A stretch of DNA of 64,000 nucleotides from an uncultured Paracoccaceae bacterium (GTDB lineage: Bacteria > Pseudomonadota > Alphaproteobacteria > Rhodobacterales > Rhodobacteraceae), in contig CATOSU010000002.1 in assembly GCA_951812615.1 (NCBI GenBank), forward strand, positions 2,031,264-2,095,263, given 5' to 3'. Positions 53,948-62,436 of the stretch are shown here, piece by piece. The notes beneath the pieces were generated by a model. It was not told the DNA's origin, did no database searches, and worked only from the letters and a program-made list of their open reading frames with translations. The stretch's first letter is position 1; each line of letters starts with the position of its first letter. A program made the translations under genes and the position numbers.

Positions 53948-55162
53948 TCAACGACTGATCTCGTTCCCAAAATACTCCGTCCAAACCGCTCGCCGTCTCT
54001 GGTCTCTCTCCTCATAGTCTTTGATGGCATCCGGCAGGTCAGCAGGTGACAGTGCGGTCCCATCGTTAGCAATCTGCGTTATCTGCATCGTATACCACGC
54101 CGTCACGCCGCCTTCCGGCGGACTGTCAAAACGCGGGAATTGAGGTTCCGGCGCATGACCGGCTTGCCATTTCTTCGGCAAGTCGGGTTCGATGACAAGC
54201 GCACGCGCAAGGCCTATCAAATCAGCGGTTCCATTTTCGATGGCTGCATGCGCCTGTTGCAGCGTCTTGAAACCACCAGTCACCATCAGTGGCTTGGTCG
54301 TTCTGGTCCGGGCGCGCGAGGCGAAGTCAAGAAAGTATGGACCAGAGCCCACACGGTCCGACGAGGATGGCGCGCCGGGAAAATACGTTCCGCCACTGAT
54401 GTCGATCAGATCAATGCTGGTGCTGTCCAGAGCAGCCACAACCGCGAGCGCCTCGTCTTGCCCAAATCCACCTTCAAGCTGATCGGTGGCATTGAGCTTT
54501 ATCCCGATGGGAAAATCCGGACCCACAGCGCGGCGCACAGCCTCCAGGGTTTCCAGTAAAAGGCGCATTCTGTGCATCAGGCTGCCGCCATAGGCGTCTG
54601 TCCGTTTGTTGAACAACGGAGAAAGGAACTGACTTAACAGGAAGCCATGCGCTGCATGAACCTCAACCCCTCCAAATCCGAACGCCTTCGCAAGAACTGC
54701 AGTACGTGCAAACTCATCGGGTAGACTTTGGATTTCTGATAAGGAAAGCGAGCGGCACTTTAGCCCCTGAAGGTCAAGTGCGCTTGGCCCCTTCGGGTAA
54801 CTGATCAGCGCATCGGCCATAGCGCCCGCATGTCCAAGCTGCAGCCAAAGATGTGCTTCATCGATTGATCCCGCCCGCGCCAGAGCCTTGAAGGTTTCAG
54901 GCTCGGAATGGGTATCAAGGACGAGGTTGCCCGGCTTCTCGGCAAAATAGGGCGTGCCCTGAACCTCGCCATTTATGGACAGCGCCAATCCGCCCTTCGC
55001 CCACCGTTCATATAGACGGATTTGGGCATCCGTCGGCATTCCACGCCCATCTCCCAATGAGTCAGACATTGCAGACTTCGCAATGCGGTTTTTGAGGATA
55101 ACTCCGCACGGGAGGTGCAGTGGCTGTGCAAGCACGCTTGTGTTCGAAGCATTCAAGTCCAC
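53948..55162 (-). CDS. NADH:flavin oxidoreductase, Old Yellow Enzyme family
   Basis: The 404-residue protein has the OYE (alpha/beta)8 barrel signature: LKNRIAKSAMSDSLGDGRGM near the start, VEVHAAHGFLLSQFLSPL and NKRTDAYGGSLMHRMRLLLE in the middle, and IGLARALVIEPDLPKKW later. It probably reduces activated C=C bonds or similar compounds using FMN. The start is a GTG at 55162, behind CAGGAGAATT; an ATG far upstream gives a poor N-terminus. It diverges from the TPR gene. Confidence 0.85.
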   Translation of the reverse strand: MDLNASNTSVLAQPLHLPCGVILKNRIAKSAMSDSLGDGRGMPTDAQIRLYERWAKGGLALSINGEVQGTPYFAEKPGNLVLDTHSEPETFKALARAGSIDEAHLWLQLGHAGAMADALISYPKGPSALDLQGLKCRSLSLSEIQSLPDEFARTAVLAKAFGFGGVEVHAAHGFLLSQFLSPLFNKRTDAYGGSLMHRMRLLLETLEAVRRAVGPDFPIGIKLNATDQLEGGFGQDEALAVVAALDSTSIDLIDISGGTYFPGAPSSSDRVGSGPYFLDFASRARTRTTKPLMVTGGFKTLQQAHAAIENGTADLIGLARALVIEPDLPKKWQAGHAPEPQFPRFDSPPEGGVTAWYTMQITQIANDGTALSPADLPDAIKDYEERDQRRRAVWTEYFGNEISR

Positions 55163-55385
55163 GGTAACCCAATTCTCCTGCGTTTGGCACAAGCTGACAT
55201 TCGGTCCCGGAGGAGCATTTGTCAAAGTGGGCCCGGCGCTGCCCTTCACTGCGCAACCGCGCAGAGTTTTCGGCTGACCGGACGCATTGCGGCCGACACG
55301 GACATCAAGGGACTGCCAAGACCTTGGATTTGACGGCTGCTGCCGCAATCGTCCACTATCGATACACAAAGAACCGGGGCCCGCC

Positions 55386-56660
55386 ATGTTAACGGACGAA
55401 TTCGGCAATTCGATAAGCACGCAATCTGTTGACGCATGCGACACCTACAACACGGGTGTCCGCAGGTTTCTTGGCGCGGAACCGGGTGTCGCTGATGCAT
55501 TTCGTGCGGCGCTTGAAGCCGACCCTGAATTCGCCCTTGCCCACATTGGTGTTGCCCGGGAGATGCAGATGCGAGCTCGTCCCGACGAGGTCCGGTTGCA
55601 TCTCGGGCGGGCCCGCGATCTGAGTGTTAACCTCGGCGCAAGAGAGCGCTCCCATGTCCATGCGTCCGGGCTCATGCTGGAAGGCAAGTCCGCCGAGGCA
55701 CGCGCTGCGGTGTACGAACACGTCGAGGAATGGCCGACCGATGTGATGGTGGCAATGATGTGCACGAGTGTGTTTGGTCTGATTGGCCTCTCTGGGATGC
55801 CCGGTCGCGAGGCGGAACAACTCGCCTATACATCACGGCTGGAACGCCATTACGGGACCAACTGGTGGTTCCGCGCCCAATTGGCATTTGCGCAACTTGA
55901 AGTGGGGCAGCTCGCGGCGGCGGAAAAGAATGTCGAAACCGCTCTGGCCGGGAACCCAAACAGCGCGCACTCAGCGCATATCAGGGCACATGTCTATTAC
56001 GAAGGCATGCAGGACGAAGAGGGGTTAAGGTACATATCCGGGTGGTGGGAAAACTACGATCCGGACACGACGTTCTACAACCACGTTTACTGGCACGTCG
56101 GGCTGTGGTCACTTGAAACAGGCAATCTTGATCAGATGTGGCGGGTTCTGGATTCCGACATCGCACCGGAACACAGTCATGGACCTCCGCTGAATGTTCT
56201 GACTGACAGCGTCGCGCTTTTGTTTCGTGCAGAACTGATGGGTGTCGATGTGCCGGTCGATCGCTGGAAGAAGATGAGCGATTATGCGCTGGCCCGGTTT
56301 CCACGGCCCGGTCTCGCCTTCGCTGATGTCTATTCCGCTATTGCCCATAGCCGTAGCGGCAATCGGGACGCGCTGGACGATCTCATTGACAATGCCCGCG
56401 GACCCGCCGGTGACATTTGCCGGACAATCGCGAAGGGATACCGGGAAATGGAAGACCGGAAATGGGGGAAAGCAGCCGAGGTCTTCGAGGACGCGGTCCG
56501 CGAACATGCTCGAATAGGAGGGTCAAACGCCCAGCGCGACGTGATTGATTTCGCCTTGGCGGCCTGTTTGGTCCGCGATGGTCGCCGGAAGGAAGCGGCC
56601 ACGGCGCTGCGGATACTCAGGCCACGGGCGTTGATGAATGGTCTGGTTGAAGGTTTGTAG
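55386..56660 (+). CDS. TPR protein, TTC38-like
   Basis: The 424-residue protein resembles the tetratricopeptide TTC38 family: DPEFALAHIGVAREMQMRA, NWWFRAQLAFAQLEVGQLAAAEKN and YYEGMQDEEGLRYISGW are typical helices, given in part. It has no signal peptide. Function is unknown. It lies 223 bp from the divergent OYE gene, which may share control. The ATG at 55386 was chosen because it follows GGGCCCGCC without clear upstream homology. Confidence 0.8.
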   Translation: MLTDEFGNSISTQSVDACDTYNTGVRRFLGAEPGVADAFRAALEADPEFALAHIGVAREMQMRARPDEVRLHLGRARDLSVNLGARERSHVHASGLMLEGKSAEARAAVYEHVEEWPTDVMVAMMCTSVFGLIGLSGMPGREAEQLAYTSRLERHYGTNWWFRAQLAFAQLEVGQLAAAEKNVETALAGNPNSAHSAHIRAHVYYEGMQDEEGLRYISGWWENYDPDTTFYNHVYWHVGLWSLETGNLDQMWRVLDSDIAPEHSHGPPLNVLTDSVALLFRAELMGVDVPVDRWKKMSDYALARFPRPGLAFADVYSAIAHSRSGNRDALDDLIDNARGPAGDICRTIAKGYREMEDRKWGKAAEVFEDAVREHARIGGSNAQRDVIDFALAACLVRDGRRKEAATALRILRPRALMNGLVEGL

Positions 56661-56794
56661 GCGCGCCTGATCAGGGCAATCCGGCAACACCCGCTTCGGG
56701 CTCGCATCTGCCGCTGTTCACGCACAACACACTGGTCTGCAACAGCGCCAGTCCCTGAATTCCGGGTCAGGTAACGCCGCCCGGCCGTCCCCTT

Positions 56795-58000
56795 TCACTC
56801 CGCCGCCAGCGCCCGCGTTTGGGGCGTTTCCCGCCGTTGCGGTGTCCGGATCCCCAGCACGGTCCCGGCGATCTGGGTGCGCAGCACCTGCGCCGTGCCG
56901 CCGCCGATGGTGAACATGCGCACGTCCCGGTACATGCGTTCCAGCGGTTCGGCATCGCCATATCCGCGCGCGCCGAACATCTGCAGGGCGTCGTTCACAA
57001 CCTTGATCGCGGTTTCCGAGGCAAAGAGCTTGGCCCGCGCGGCCATCGTCATGTCCGGGAAACCGGCGGGGCCCGTGGTGCGGGCCGCCTCGTGCAGCAT
57101 CAGGCGCGCCGCGTGCACGCCCGTGTCCATGTCGGCCAGCATCCATTGCAGGCCCTGGAATTCGGCAATCGGACGCCCGAACTGTTCCCGCTCCAGCAGG
57201 TAACGGCGGGCATGGTCCATCGCCCCGGCCGCGATCCCCAGCGCCACGGTGCCGGCGCCCACGCGCTGGCTGTTATAGGCCGTCATGAGGTCGGCAAAGC
57301 CACGGGCGAAGCCCGAGGGCGGCACCACGGCCATATCGGCCGGCACGACCAGACCGGTGAACTTCAGCTCGGCCTCGGGCATGCCGCAAAGCCCCATCGT
57401 GCGTTCGCGCCGCACCACTTCGAACCCCTCCGGCAGGTCGCCGCCCGACGGGTCACAGATAACAAGGAAACCGCCGATGCCCTGCCGCTCACCGGTTTCG
57501 TCCAGCACCTGCGCGAAGATCAGGTGGATCCGCGACACGCCGCCCCCGGTGATCCAGTGCTTGGTGCCGTTCAGGATATAGCGGTCGCCGCGGCGTTGCG
57601 CGGTTGTCGTCATGTCGGTCGCGGCGCTGCCGGCGCCGGGTTCGGTGATGCAGATCGCCGGTTTGTCCCCGGCCAGAACCAGCGGCGCGCAGAGCCGCTT
57701 CTGCGCCTCGGTGCCATAGGCCATAACCGCACTGATCCCGCCCATATTGCCTTCGACCACGATCCGTGCGGACAGAGTGCAGGCGCGGGCGATCTCTTCC
57801 ACTGCCAGCACCACGTCATGCCACGACGCCCCCTGCCCGCCATAGGCGCGCGGGAGGGTCATGCCCATCAGGCCGGCCTGCGCCAGTTCGCGGACATTGT
57901 CCCAGCAGTATTCCCGCTCGCGATCCCAGCGCCCGGCGCGGGCGGCAAACCCGGAGGCAAGGTCACGGGCGATGGACGGAATGTGGCGGGTCTCGGGCAT
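56795..58000 (-). CDS. Acyl-CoA dehydrogenase-fold protein without the usual catalytic glutamates
   Basis: The 401-residue protein has the ACAD fold (LPRAYGGQGASW, CITEPGAGSAATDM, GTKHWITGGG). The catalytic Glu in IYEGT-type enzymes is Gly367 here (TIGGGTAQ), and the alternative Glu position used by isovaleryl-type enzymes is Gln245 (AYNSQRVGAG). Such a loss is known for 3-sulfinopropionyl-CoA desulfinase (AcdDPN7-like), in which dehydrogenation is not needed. Arg79 in SARIVVEG could bind an acidic substrate group, although I cannot prove it. It is divergent from a LysR gene, with 94 bp between starts. It may act in sulfur-compound or other acyl-CoA breakdown. Confidence 0.8.
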   Translation of the reverse strand: MPETRHIPSIARDLASGFAARAGRWDREREYCWDNVRELAQAGLMGMTLPRAYGGQGASWHDVVLAVEEIARACTLSARIVVEGNMGGISAVMAYGTEAQKRLCAPLVLAGDKPAICITEPGAGSAATDMTTTAQRRGDRYILNGTKHWITGGGVSRIHLIFAQVLDETGERQGIGGFLVICDPSGGDLPEGFEVVRRERTMGLCGMPEAELKFTGLVVPADMAVVPPSGFARGFADLMTAYNSQRVGAGTVALGIAAGAMDHARRYLLEREQFGRPIAEFQGLQWMLADMDTGVHAARLMLHEAARTTGPAGFPDMTMAARAKLFASETAIKVVNDALQMFGARGYGDAEPLERMYRDVRMFTIGGGTAQVLRTQIAGTVLGIRTPQRRETPQTRALAAE

Positions 58001-58094
58001 GTCTGTTCCTCACGGTTTCGTGATCCAGTATAGTGGCTGGCGTTTTCAGGAAAACCGAATTAAACTCAAATTTATCTTCAATTTCCTTGAATTT

Positions 58095-58970
58095 ATGCAG
58101 ACACGCGTGCTGAAAACCCTGACCCGCATTGCCAGCCTCGGATCCTTCGCCGCCGCGGCCGGGCAGCTGAACATGACCGTGTCGGCGGTATCGATGCAAA
58201 TGAAGACGCTGGAGGCGGAACTGGACGCCATCCTCTTTGACCGCAGCCACCGCCCGCCGCAGCTGACACCGCTGGGCCGGACCGTCTGTGACCATGCGCA
58301 GCGGCTGCTGGAGCGGGAAGACGACCTGCTGGCCGCCTGCCGGACCGGCGGGCAGCTGGCCGGAAGGCACCGGATCGGGTTTGTCGCCACTGCCAGCGTG
58401 CGGCTGCTGCCGGGCTTTCTGTCCCGCGCCCAGCTCCACGCGCCGAACGCCGAGTTCGACATCGAAACCGGTGTGTCCGAAGTGTTGGAGGGCAAGGTGC
58501 AGGCCGGGCTGCTGGACGCGGCCGTGGTGACGGCCTCGCCCATGGTGCCGGCAAGCCTGTCCTACACAATCCTGCGCGACGAGGTGATGGTGCTGGCCTG
58601 CCCGGCGGACGCACCTGAAGAGGTTGCGGCGCTGTTCCGGGAGCTGCCGTTTTACCATTTCCTGCCGAATTCCGGCATCGGCAAGCTGATCGCGGCCCAT
58701 GTGGAACCGTATCAGGCGGCCGGGACGCGAGTGACCTATCTCGATTCGGTCGAGGCGATCATGGAATGCGTCAATCTCGGGCTGGGCTTCACGCTGCTGC
58801 CGGAACCGGACGTGCGGCGTACGATCGGACCGTCAGCGCGGATCGGCCCGGATACCGGAATGCCGCTCAGGCGTGCACTGGTGCTGGCGCTGCCGCCCCG
58901 CGCAGAGACACGCCAGCGCGACCAGCTGGCAGCGCTGCTGTCGGGGGACAGCGAAGAAGCTGAGCCGTAG
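58095..58970 (+). CDS. LysR-type transcriptional regulator
   Basis: The 291-residue regulator has an N-terminal helix-turn-helix (RVLKTLTRIASLGSFAAAA through VSAVSMQMKTLEAEL) and a C-terminal effector-binding domain. LysR regulators often control a divergent neighbour, which is the acyl-CoA-dehydrogenase-like gene here. The start ATG at 58095 is the one giving the usual N-terminus; the longer frame overlaps the divergent gene. The effector is unknown. Its stop TAG is one end of a 26-bp palindrome. Confidence 0.92.
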   Translation: MQTRVLKTLTRIASLGSFAAAAGQLNMTVSAVSMQMKTLEAELDAILFDRSHRPPQLTPLGRTVCDHAQRLLEREDDLLAACRTGGQLAGRHRIGFVATASVRLLPGFLSRAQLHAPNAEFDIETGVSEVLEGKVQAGLLDAAVVTASPMVPASLSYTILRDEVMVLACPADAPEEVAALFRELPFYHFLPNSGIGKLIAAHVEPYQAAGTRVTYLDSVEAIMECVNLGLGFTLLPEPDVRRTIGPSARIGPDTGMPLRRALVLALPPRAETRQRDQLAALLSGDSEEAEP

Positions 58971-58993
58971 GATGGGTGATATCACCCATCCTA
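58968..58993. terminator. 26-bp perfect palindrome spanning both stop codons of convergent genes
   Basis: TAGGATGGGTGAT followed by ATCACCCATCCTA is a perfect 26-bp palindrome. Its first three bases are the lysR stop (TAG) and its last three, read on the other strand, the stop of the dehydrogenase gene. It probably stops transcription from both sides. Confidence 0.8.
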
Positions 58994-59863
58994 CCCCATC
59001 GAGCGCAGGCGTTTGAACAGGCTGGAGGTGTCCCAGCGTCCACCGCCCAGTTTCTGCACGTCCTTGTAAAACTGATCCACCAGCGCGGTCACCGGCAGCG
59101 AGGCCCCGGTATCGTTCGCGGCATCCAGACAGATGCCCAGATCCTTGCGCATCCAGTCCACCGCGAAGCCATGCTCGAAATGGTCGTCCAGCATGGTCTC
59201 GTAGCGGTTCGCCATCTGCCACGATCCGGCCGCGCCCTGACTGATCACCTCGACCACTGCGCGGCCGTCGAGCCCGGCGGTCTCGGCGAAATGCAGCGCC
59301 TCGCTCAGCCCCTGGACCAGCCCGGCAATGGCGATCTGGTTGCACATCTTGGTCATCTGACCGGCGCCACTGTCACCGATGCGGCGGCAAATGCGGGCAT
59401 AGGTGCCGATCACCGGCTCAGCCCGGTCATAAGCCCCCTGATCGCCGCCGCACATCACCGACAGGACGCCGTTTTCGGCCCCTGCCTGACCGCCGGAGAT
59501 CGGTGCATCGACGAAACTGATCTGGCGGCTGTCGGCCACGCCGTAAAGCGCGCGCGTAACCTTCGCCGACACCGTGGTGTGATCGACGAAAACCGATCCG
59601 GCAGACATCGCCGCAAAGGCCCCGTCATCGCCGAGGCAGACCGAACGCAGATCGTCGTCATTGCCGACGCAGGCCATGACAAACTCGGCGCCCGCCGCGG
59701 CTTCGGCCAGGGTTGCGCCGGCGCGGCCGCCATGCGCGTCAACCCATCCCTGCGCCTTGGATCCGGTCCGGTTATAGACCGACACCTCGTGCCCTGCTGC
59801 CTGCAGATGCCCGGCCATCGGATAGCCCATCACACCCAATCCGAGAAACGCGACCTTCGCCAT
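58991..59863 (-). CDS. NAD(P)-dependent beta-hydroxyacid dehydrogenase (HIBADH family)
   Basis: The 290-residue enzyme has GLGVMGYPMAG (8-18) for NAD(P) binding, substrate-site DAPISGGQAGAENG (119-132) and Lys172 in GAGQMTKMCNQI, the catalytic lysine of the family. It may act on 3-hydroxyisobutyrate, tartronate semialdehyde or similar. It is monocistronic; 86 bp upstream lies the divergent penicillin acylase gene. It converges with lysR on a palindrome. Confidence 0.9.
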   Translation of the reverse strand: MAKVAFLGLGVMGYPMAGHLQAAGHEVSVYNRTGSKAQGWVDAHGGRAGATLAEAAAGAEFVMACVGNDDDLRSVCLGDDGAFAAMSAGSVFVDHTTVSAKVTRALYGVADSRQISFVDAPISGGQAGAENGVLSVMCGGDQGAYDRAEPVIGTYARICRRIGDSGAGQMTKMCNQIAIAGLVQGLSEALHFAETAGLDGRAVVEVISQGAAGSWQMANRYETMLDDHFEHGFAVDWMRKDLGICLDAANDTGASLPVTALVDQFYKDVQKLGGGRWDTSSLFKRLRSMG

Positions 59864-59949
59864 GATTTAATCCCTTTCATGTTCGCATCCTGCGTCGGAT
59901 ATGATACCTATCAGGACCGGGGGAGAGGTCAATTGAGCAGGGCCCACCG

Positions 59950-62418
59950 ATGAGATTACTGTTTACGTGGCTGTTTCGCGTCGCCGCCGGCCTTGTCGTT
60001 CTGTGCGTTCTGGCGGTCGCGCTGATCTACTATCTGGCCAGCCAGTCGCTGCCATCCTACACGCAGACCGCTTCGGTCCGGGGCATCACGGCACCGGTCG
60101 AGATCGTGCGCGACAATGCCAATGTTCCGCATATCCTCGGCGCCAGCGACCCGGACGTGTTCTTCGGGCTGGGATACGCCCACGCGCAGGACCGGCTGTG
60201 GCAGATGACCCTGCTCCGGCGAACCGCGCAGGGTCGGCTGTCAGAGGTGTTCGGCACGGCAACGGTCCGGGTTGACCGGCTGTTGCGGCGGCTGGATCTG
60301 TACCGGCTGGCAACCGAAAGCGTGGCCGTGCAGGACCCGCAGACACTGGCCGCGCTGGAGGCCTATGCGCGCGGTGTGAACGCGCGGCTGGCGGAAATCA
60401 ACGAAGAGGCGCTGGGCCGCGGCGCGCCCGAGATGTTCCTGTTCAATGCCCCGGTGTCGCCGTGGCGCCCGGCCGACAGCCTTGCCATCGTCAAGGTCAT
60501 GGGGCTGCAGCTGTCCGGTCACCTCGCCGAGGAAGTTCTGCGCGCGCGGACTTCGATCGCGCTGGAGGACCCGCGGCGTCTGCTGGATATCCTGCCCGAC
60601 TATCCCGGCACCGGGGTGGCCGCGCTGCCGGAATACACGCAGCTGTTCCCGGATGTGCCGCGCTATGCGGAGGTGTCAACCGAACCGGCGCACCCGCTGA
60701 TGCCGGTGCAGCCACGGGGGCTGGCGGGGGCGTCAAACGGCTGGGCCGCGGCGACGACCCGGTCGGCCTCGGGCGGCACGCTGCTTGCCAATGACCCGCA
60801 TCTGGGCTTCGCGGCGCCGACGATCTGGTACCTCGCGCGGCTGGAGCTGCAATCGGGCGCCGTGATCGGCGGCACCATCCCGGGCATGCCGGTGGTGCTG
60901 ACCGGGCGCAGCGCCGATCTGGGCTGGGGGCTGACCTCGTCCTATCTCGACGATCAGGATGTCTATATCGAGAAGCTCAATCCGCAGAACCCCGAGGAAT
61001 ACCTGACACCAAACGGCTACCGGAAATTCCGCACCCGGCCCTCGATCATCGAAATCAAGGATGCGCCGCCGATCACGCTGACCCTGCGCTGGACCGAGAA
61101 CGGCCCGGTGCTGCCCGGCACGCAGTTCGGGCTGGAAGCGGTGACCCCGCCCGGCCATGTCGCGGCGCTGGCCTGGACCGTGCTCAGCCCGCGCGATACC
61201 TCGGTCAGCGCCGCGCTGGCCTTGATGCAGGCCAAGACGGTGCGTCAAGGCATCGCCGTGGCGGAACGCTATATCGCCCCGTCGCAGAACCTGACGCTGG
61301 CCGACAAGGAAACTGTCGCGCTGAAGCTGATCGGCGCGATGCCGCGGCGCAATGCCGGGCACCTGACCAAGGGACGCCTGCCCAGCCAGGGCTGGCGCAG
61401 CGAAAACCGCTGGCAAGGGCGTGCGCCCTATTCGGCGAACCCGGAATATGTCAGCCCGCGCGGCGGCATCGTTGGCAACACCAACAACAAGATCGTGCAG
61501 CGCCCGTTTCCCAACCATGTGTCCTTTGTCTGGGGCGACAGCCAGCGCATCCAGCGCTGGACCCGTCTGATGCAGTCGCGGCAGGTGCACACCCGCGACA
61601 GTTTCATCGAGGCGCAGCTGGACAGCGTGTCGGTGGCCGCGCGCGGACTGTTGCCGCTGGTGGGCGGGGACTTGTGGTTTACCGGTCAGGCCGCGCCGGA
61701 CGGCACCCCGGAACGCAAGCGCCAGATCGCGCTGGCCCTGCTGGCTGAATGGAATGGCGAGATGAACCAGCATCTGCCGGAGCCGCTGATTTATGCCGCG
61801 TGGATGCGGGAGTTGCAGGAGCGGCTGATCCGGGACGAGCTGGGGGCGCTGGCGGACGAATACATCCATCTCGAACCACTGTTCATAGAACGCGTGTTCC
61901 GCGACATCGACGGGGCCTCGGCGTGGTGCGACGTGAAACAGAGCGCGCTGGCGGAACGGTGTCAGGACATGGCGCGGCTGGCGCTGGACGATGCGATCGT
62001 CTGGATCGAGGAACGCTATGGGACGGCGCTGGAATCCCTGCGCTGGGGCGACGCGCATCAGGCCGCGCATGACCATCAGGTTCTGGGCAAGGTTCCGGTC
62101 CTGCGCTATTTCGTGAACATCCGCCAGTCCACCAGCGGCGGCGATAACACGCTGTTGCGCGGCCGGACCGCGGGCACCGATCCCAACCCGTTTCAGAACG
62201 TGCATGGCGCGGGATACCGCGGGGTCTATGATTTCGCAGATCCGGACAGTTCGGTTTTCATCTCGTCCACCGGCCAGTCGGGGCATTTCCTGTCGCGGCA
62301 CTATGACGATCTGGCCCAGCTGTGGCGGCGCGGGGAATACATCCCGATGTCGCTGGATATCGGGCTGGCCCGGGCCGCCTCGGTCGGTGTGACAACACTG
62401 ACGCCCAGAGAAGAGTAG
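59950..62418 (+). CDS. Penicillin acylase family (Ntn hydrolase) protein
   Basis: The 822-residue protein has a membrane-anchor or signal helix (RVAAGLVVLCVLAVALIYYLA) and the penicillin amidase layout: alpha chain with FFGLGYAHAQDRLWQM, then the nucleophile Ser262 in GLAGASNGWAAA after autocleavage, then LLANDPHLGFAAPTIWYLA. It likely hydrolyses amides such as acyl-homoserine lactones or penicillin-like compounds in the periplasm; the exact substrate is unknown. The C-terminal DNTLLRGRTAGTDPNPFQNVHGAG block is typical. Confidence 0.92.
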   Translation: MRLLFTWLFRVAAGLVVLCVLAVALIYYLASQSLPSYTQTASVRGITAPVEIVRDNANVPHILGASDPDVFFGLGYAHAQDRLWQMTLLRRTAQGRLSEVFGTATVRVDRLLRRLDLYRLATESVAVQDPQTLAALEAYARGVNARLAEINEEALGRGAPEMFLFNAPVSPWRPADSLAIVKVMGLQLSGHLAEEVLRARTSIALEDPRRLLDILPDYPGTGVAALPEYTQLFPDVPRYAEVSTEPAHPLMPVQPRGLAGASNGWAAATTRSASGGTLLANDPHLGFAAPTIWYLARLELQSGAVIGGTIPGMPVVLTGRSADLGWGLTSSYLDDQDVYIEKLNPQNPEEYLTPNGYRKFRTRPSIIEIKDAPPITLTLRWTENGPVLPGTQFGLEAVTPPGHVAALAWTVLSPRDTSVSAALALMQAKTVRQGIAVAERYIAPSQNLTLADKETVALKLIGAMPRRNAGHLTKGRLPSQGWRSENRWQGRAPYSANPEYVSPRGGIVGNTNNKIVQRPFPNHVSFVWGDSQRIQRWTRLMQSRQVHTRDSFIEAQLDSVSVAARGLLPLVGGDLWFTGQAAPDGTPERKRQIALALLAEWNGEMNQHLPEPLIYAAWMRELQERLIRDELGALADEYIHLEPLFIERVFRDIDGASAWCDVKQSALAERCQDMARLALDDAIVWIEERYGTALESLRWGDAHQAAHDHQVLGKVPVLRYFVNIRQSTSGGDNTLLRGRTAGTDPNPFQNVHGAGYRGVYDFADPDSSVFISSTGQSGHFLSRHYDDLAQLWRRGEYIPMSLDIGLARAASVGVTTLTPREE

Positions 62419-62436
62419 CGGCGGGCGGCGGCCCGG

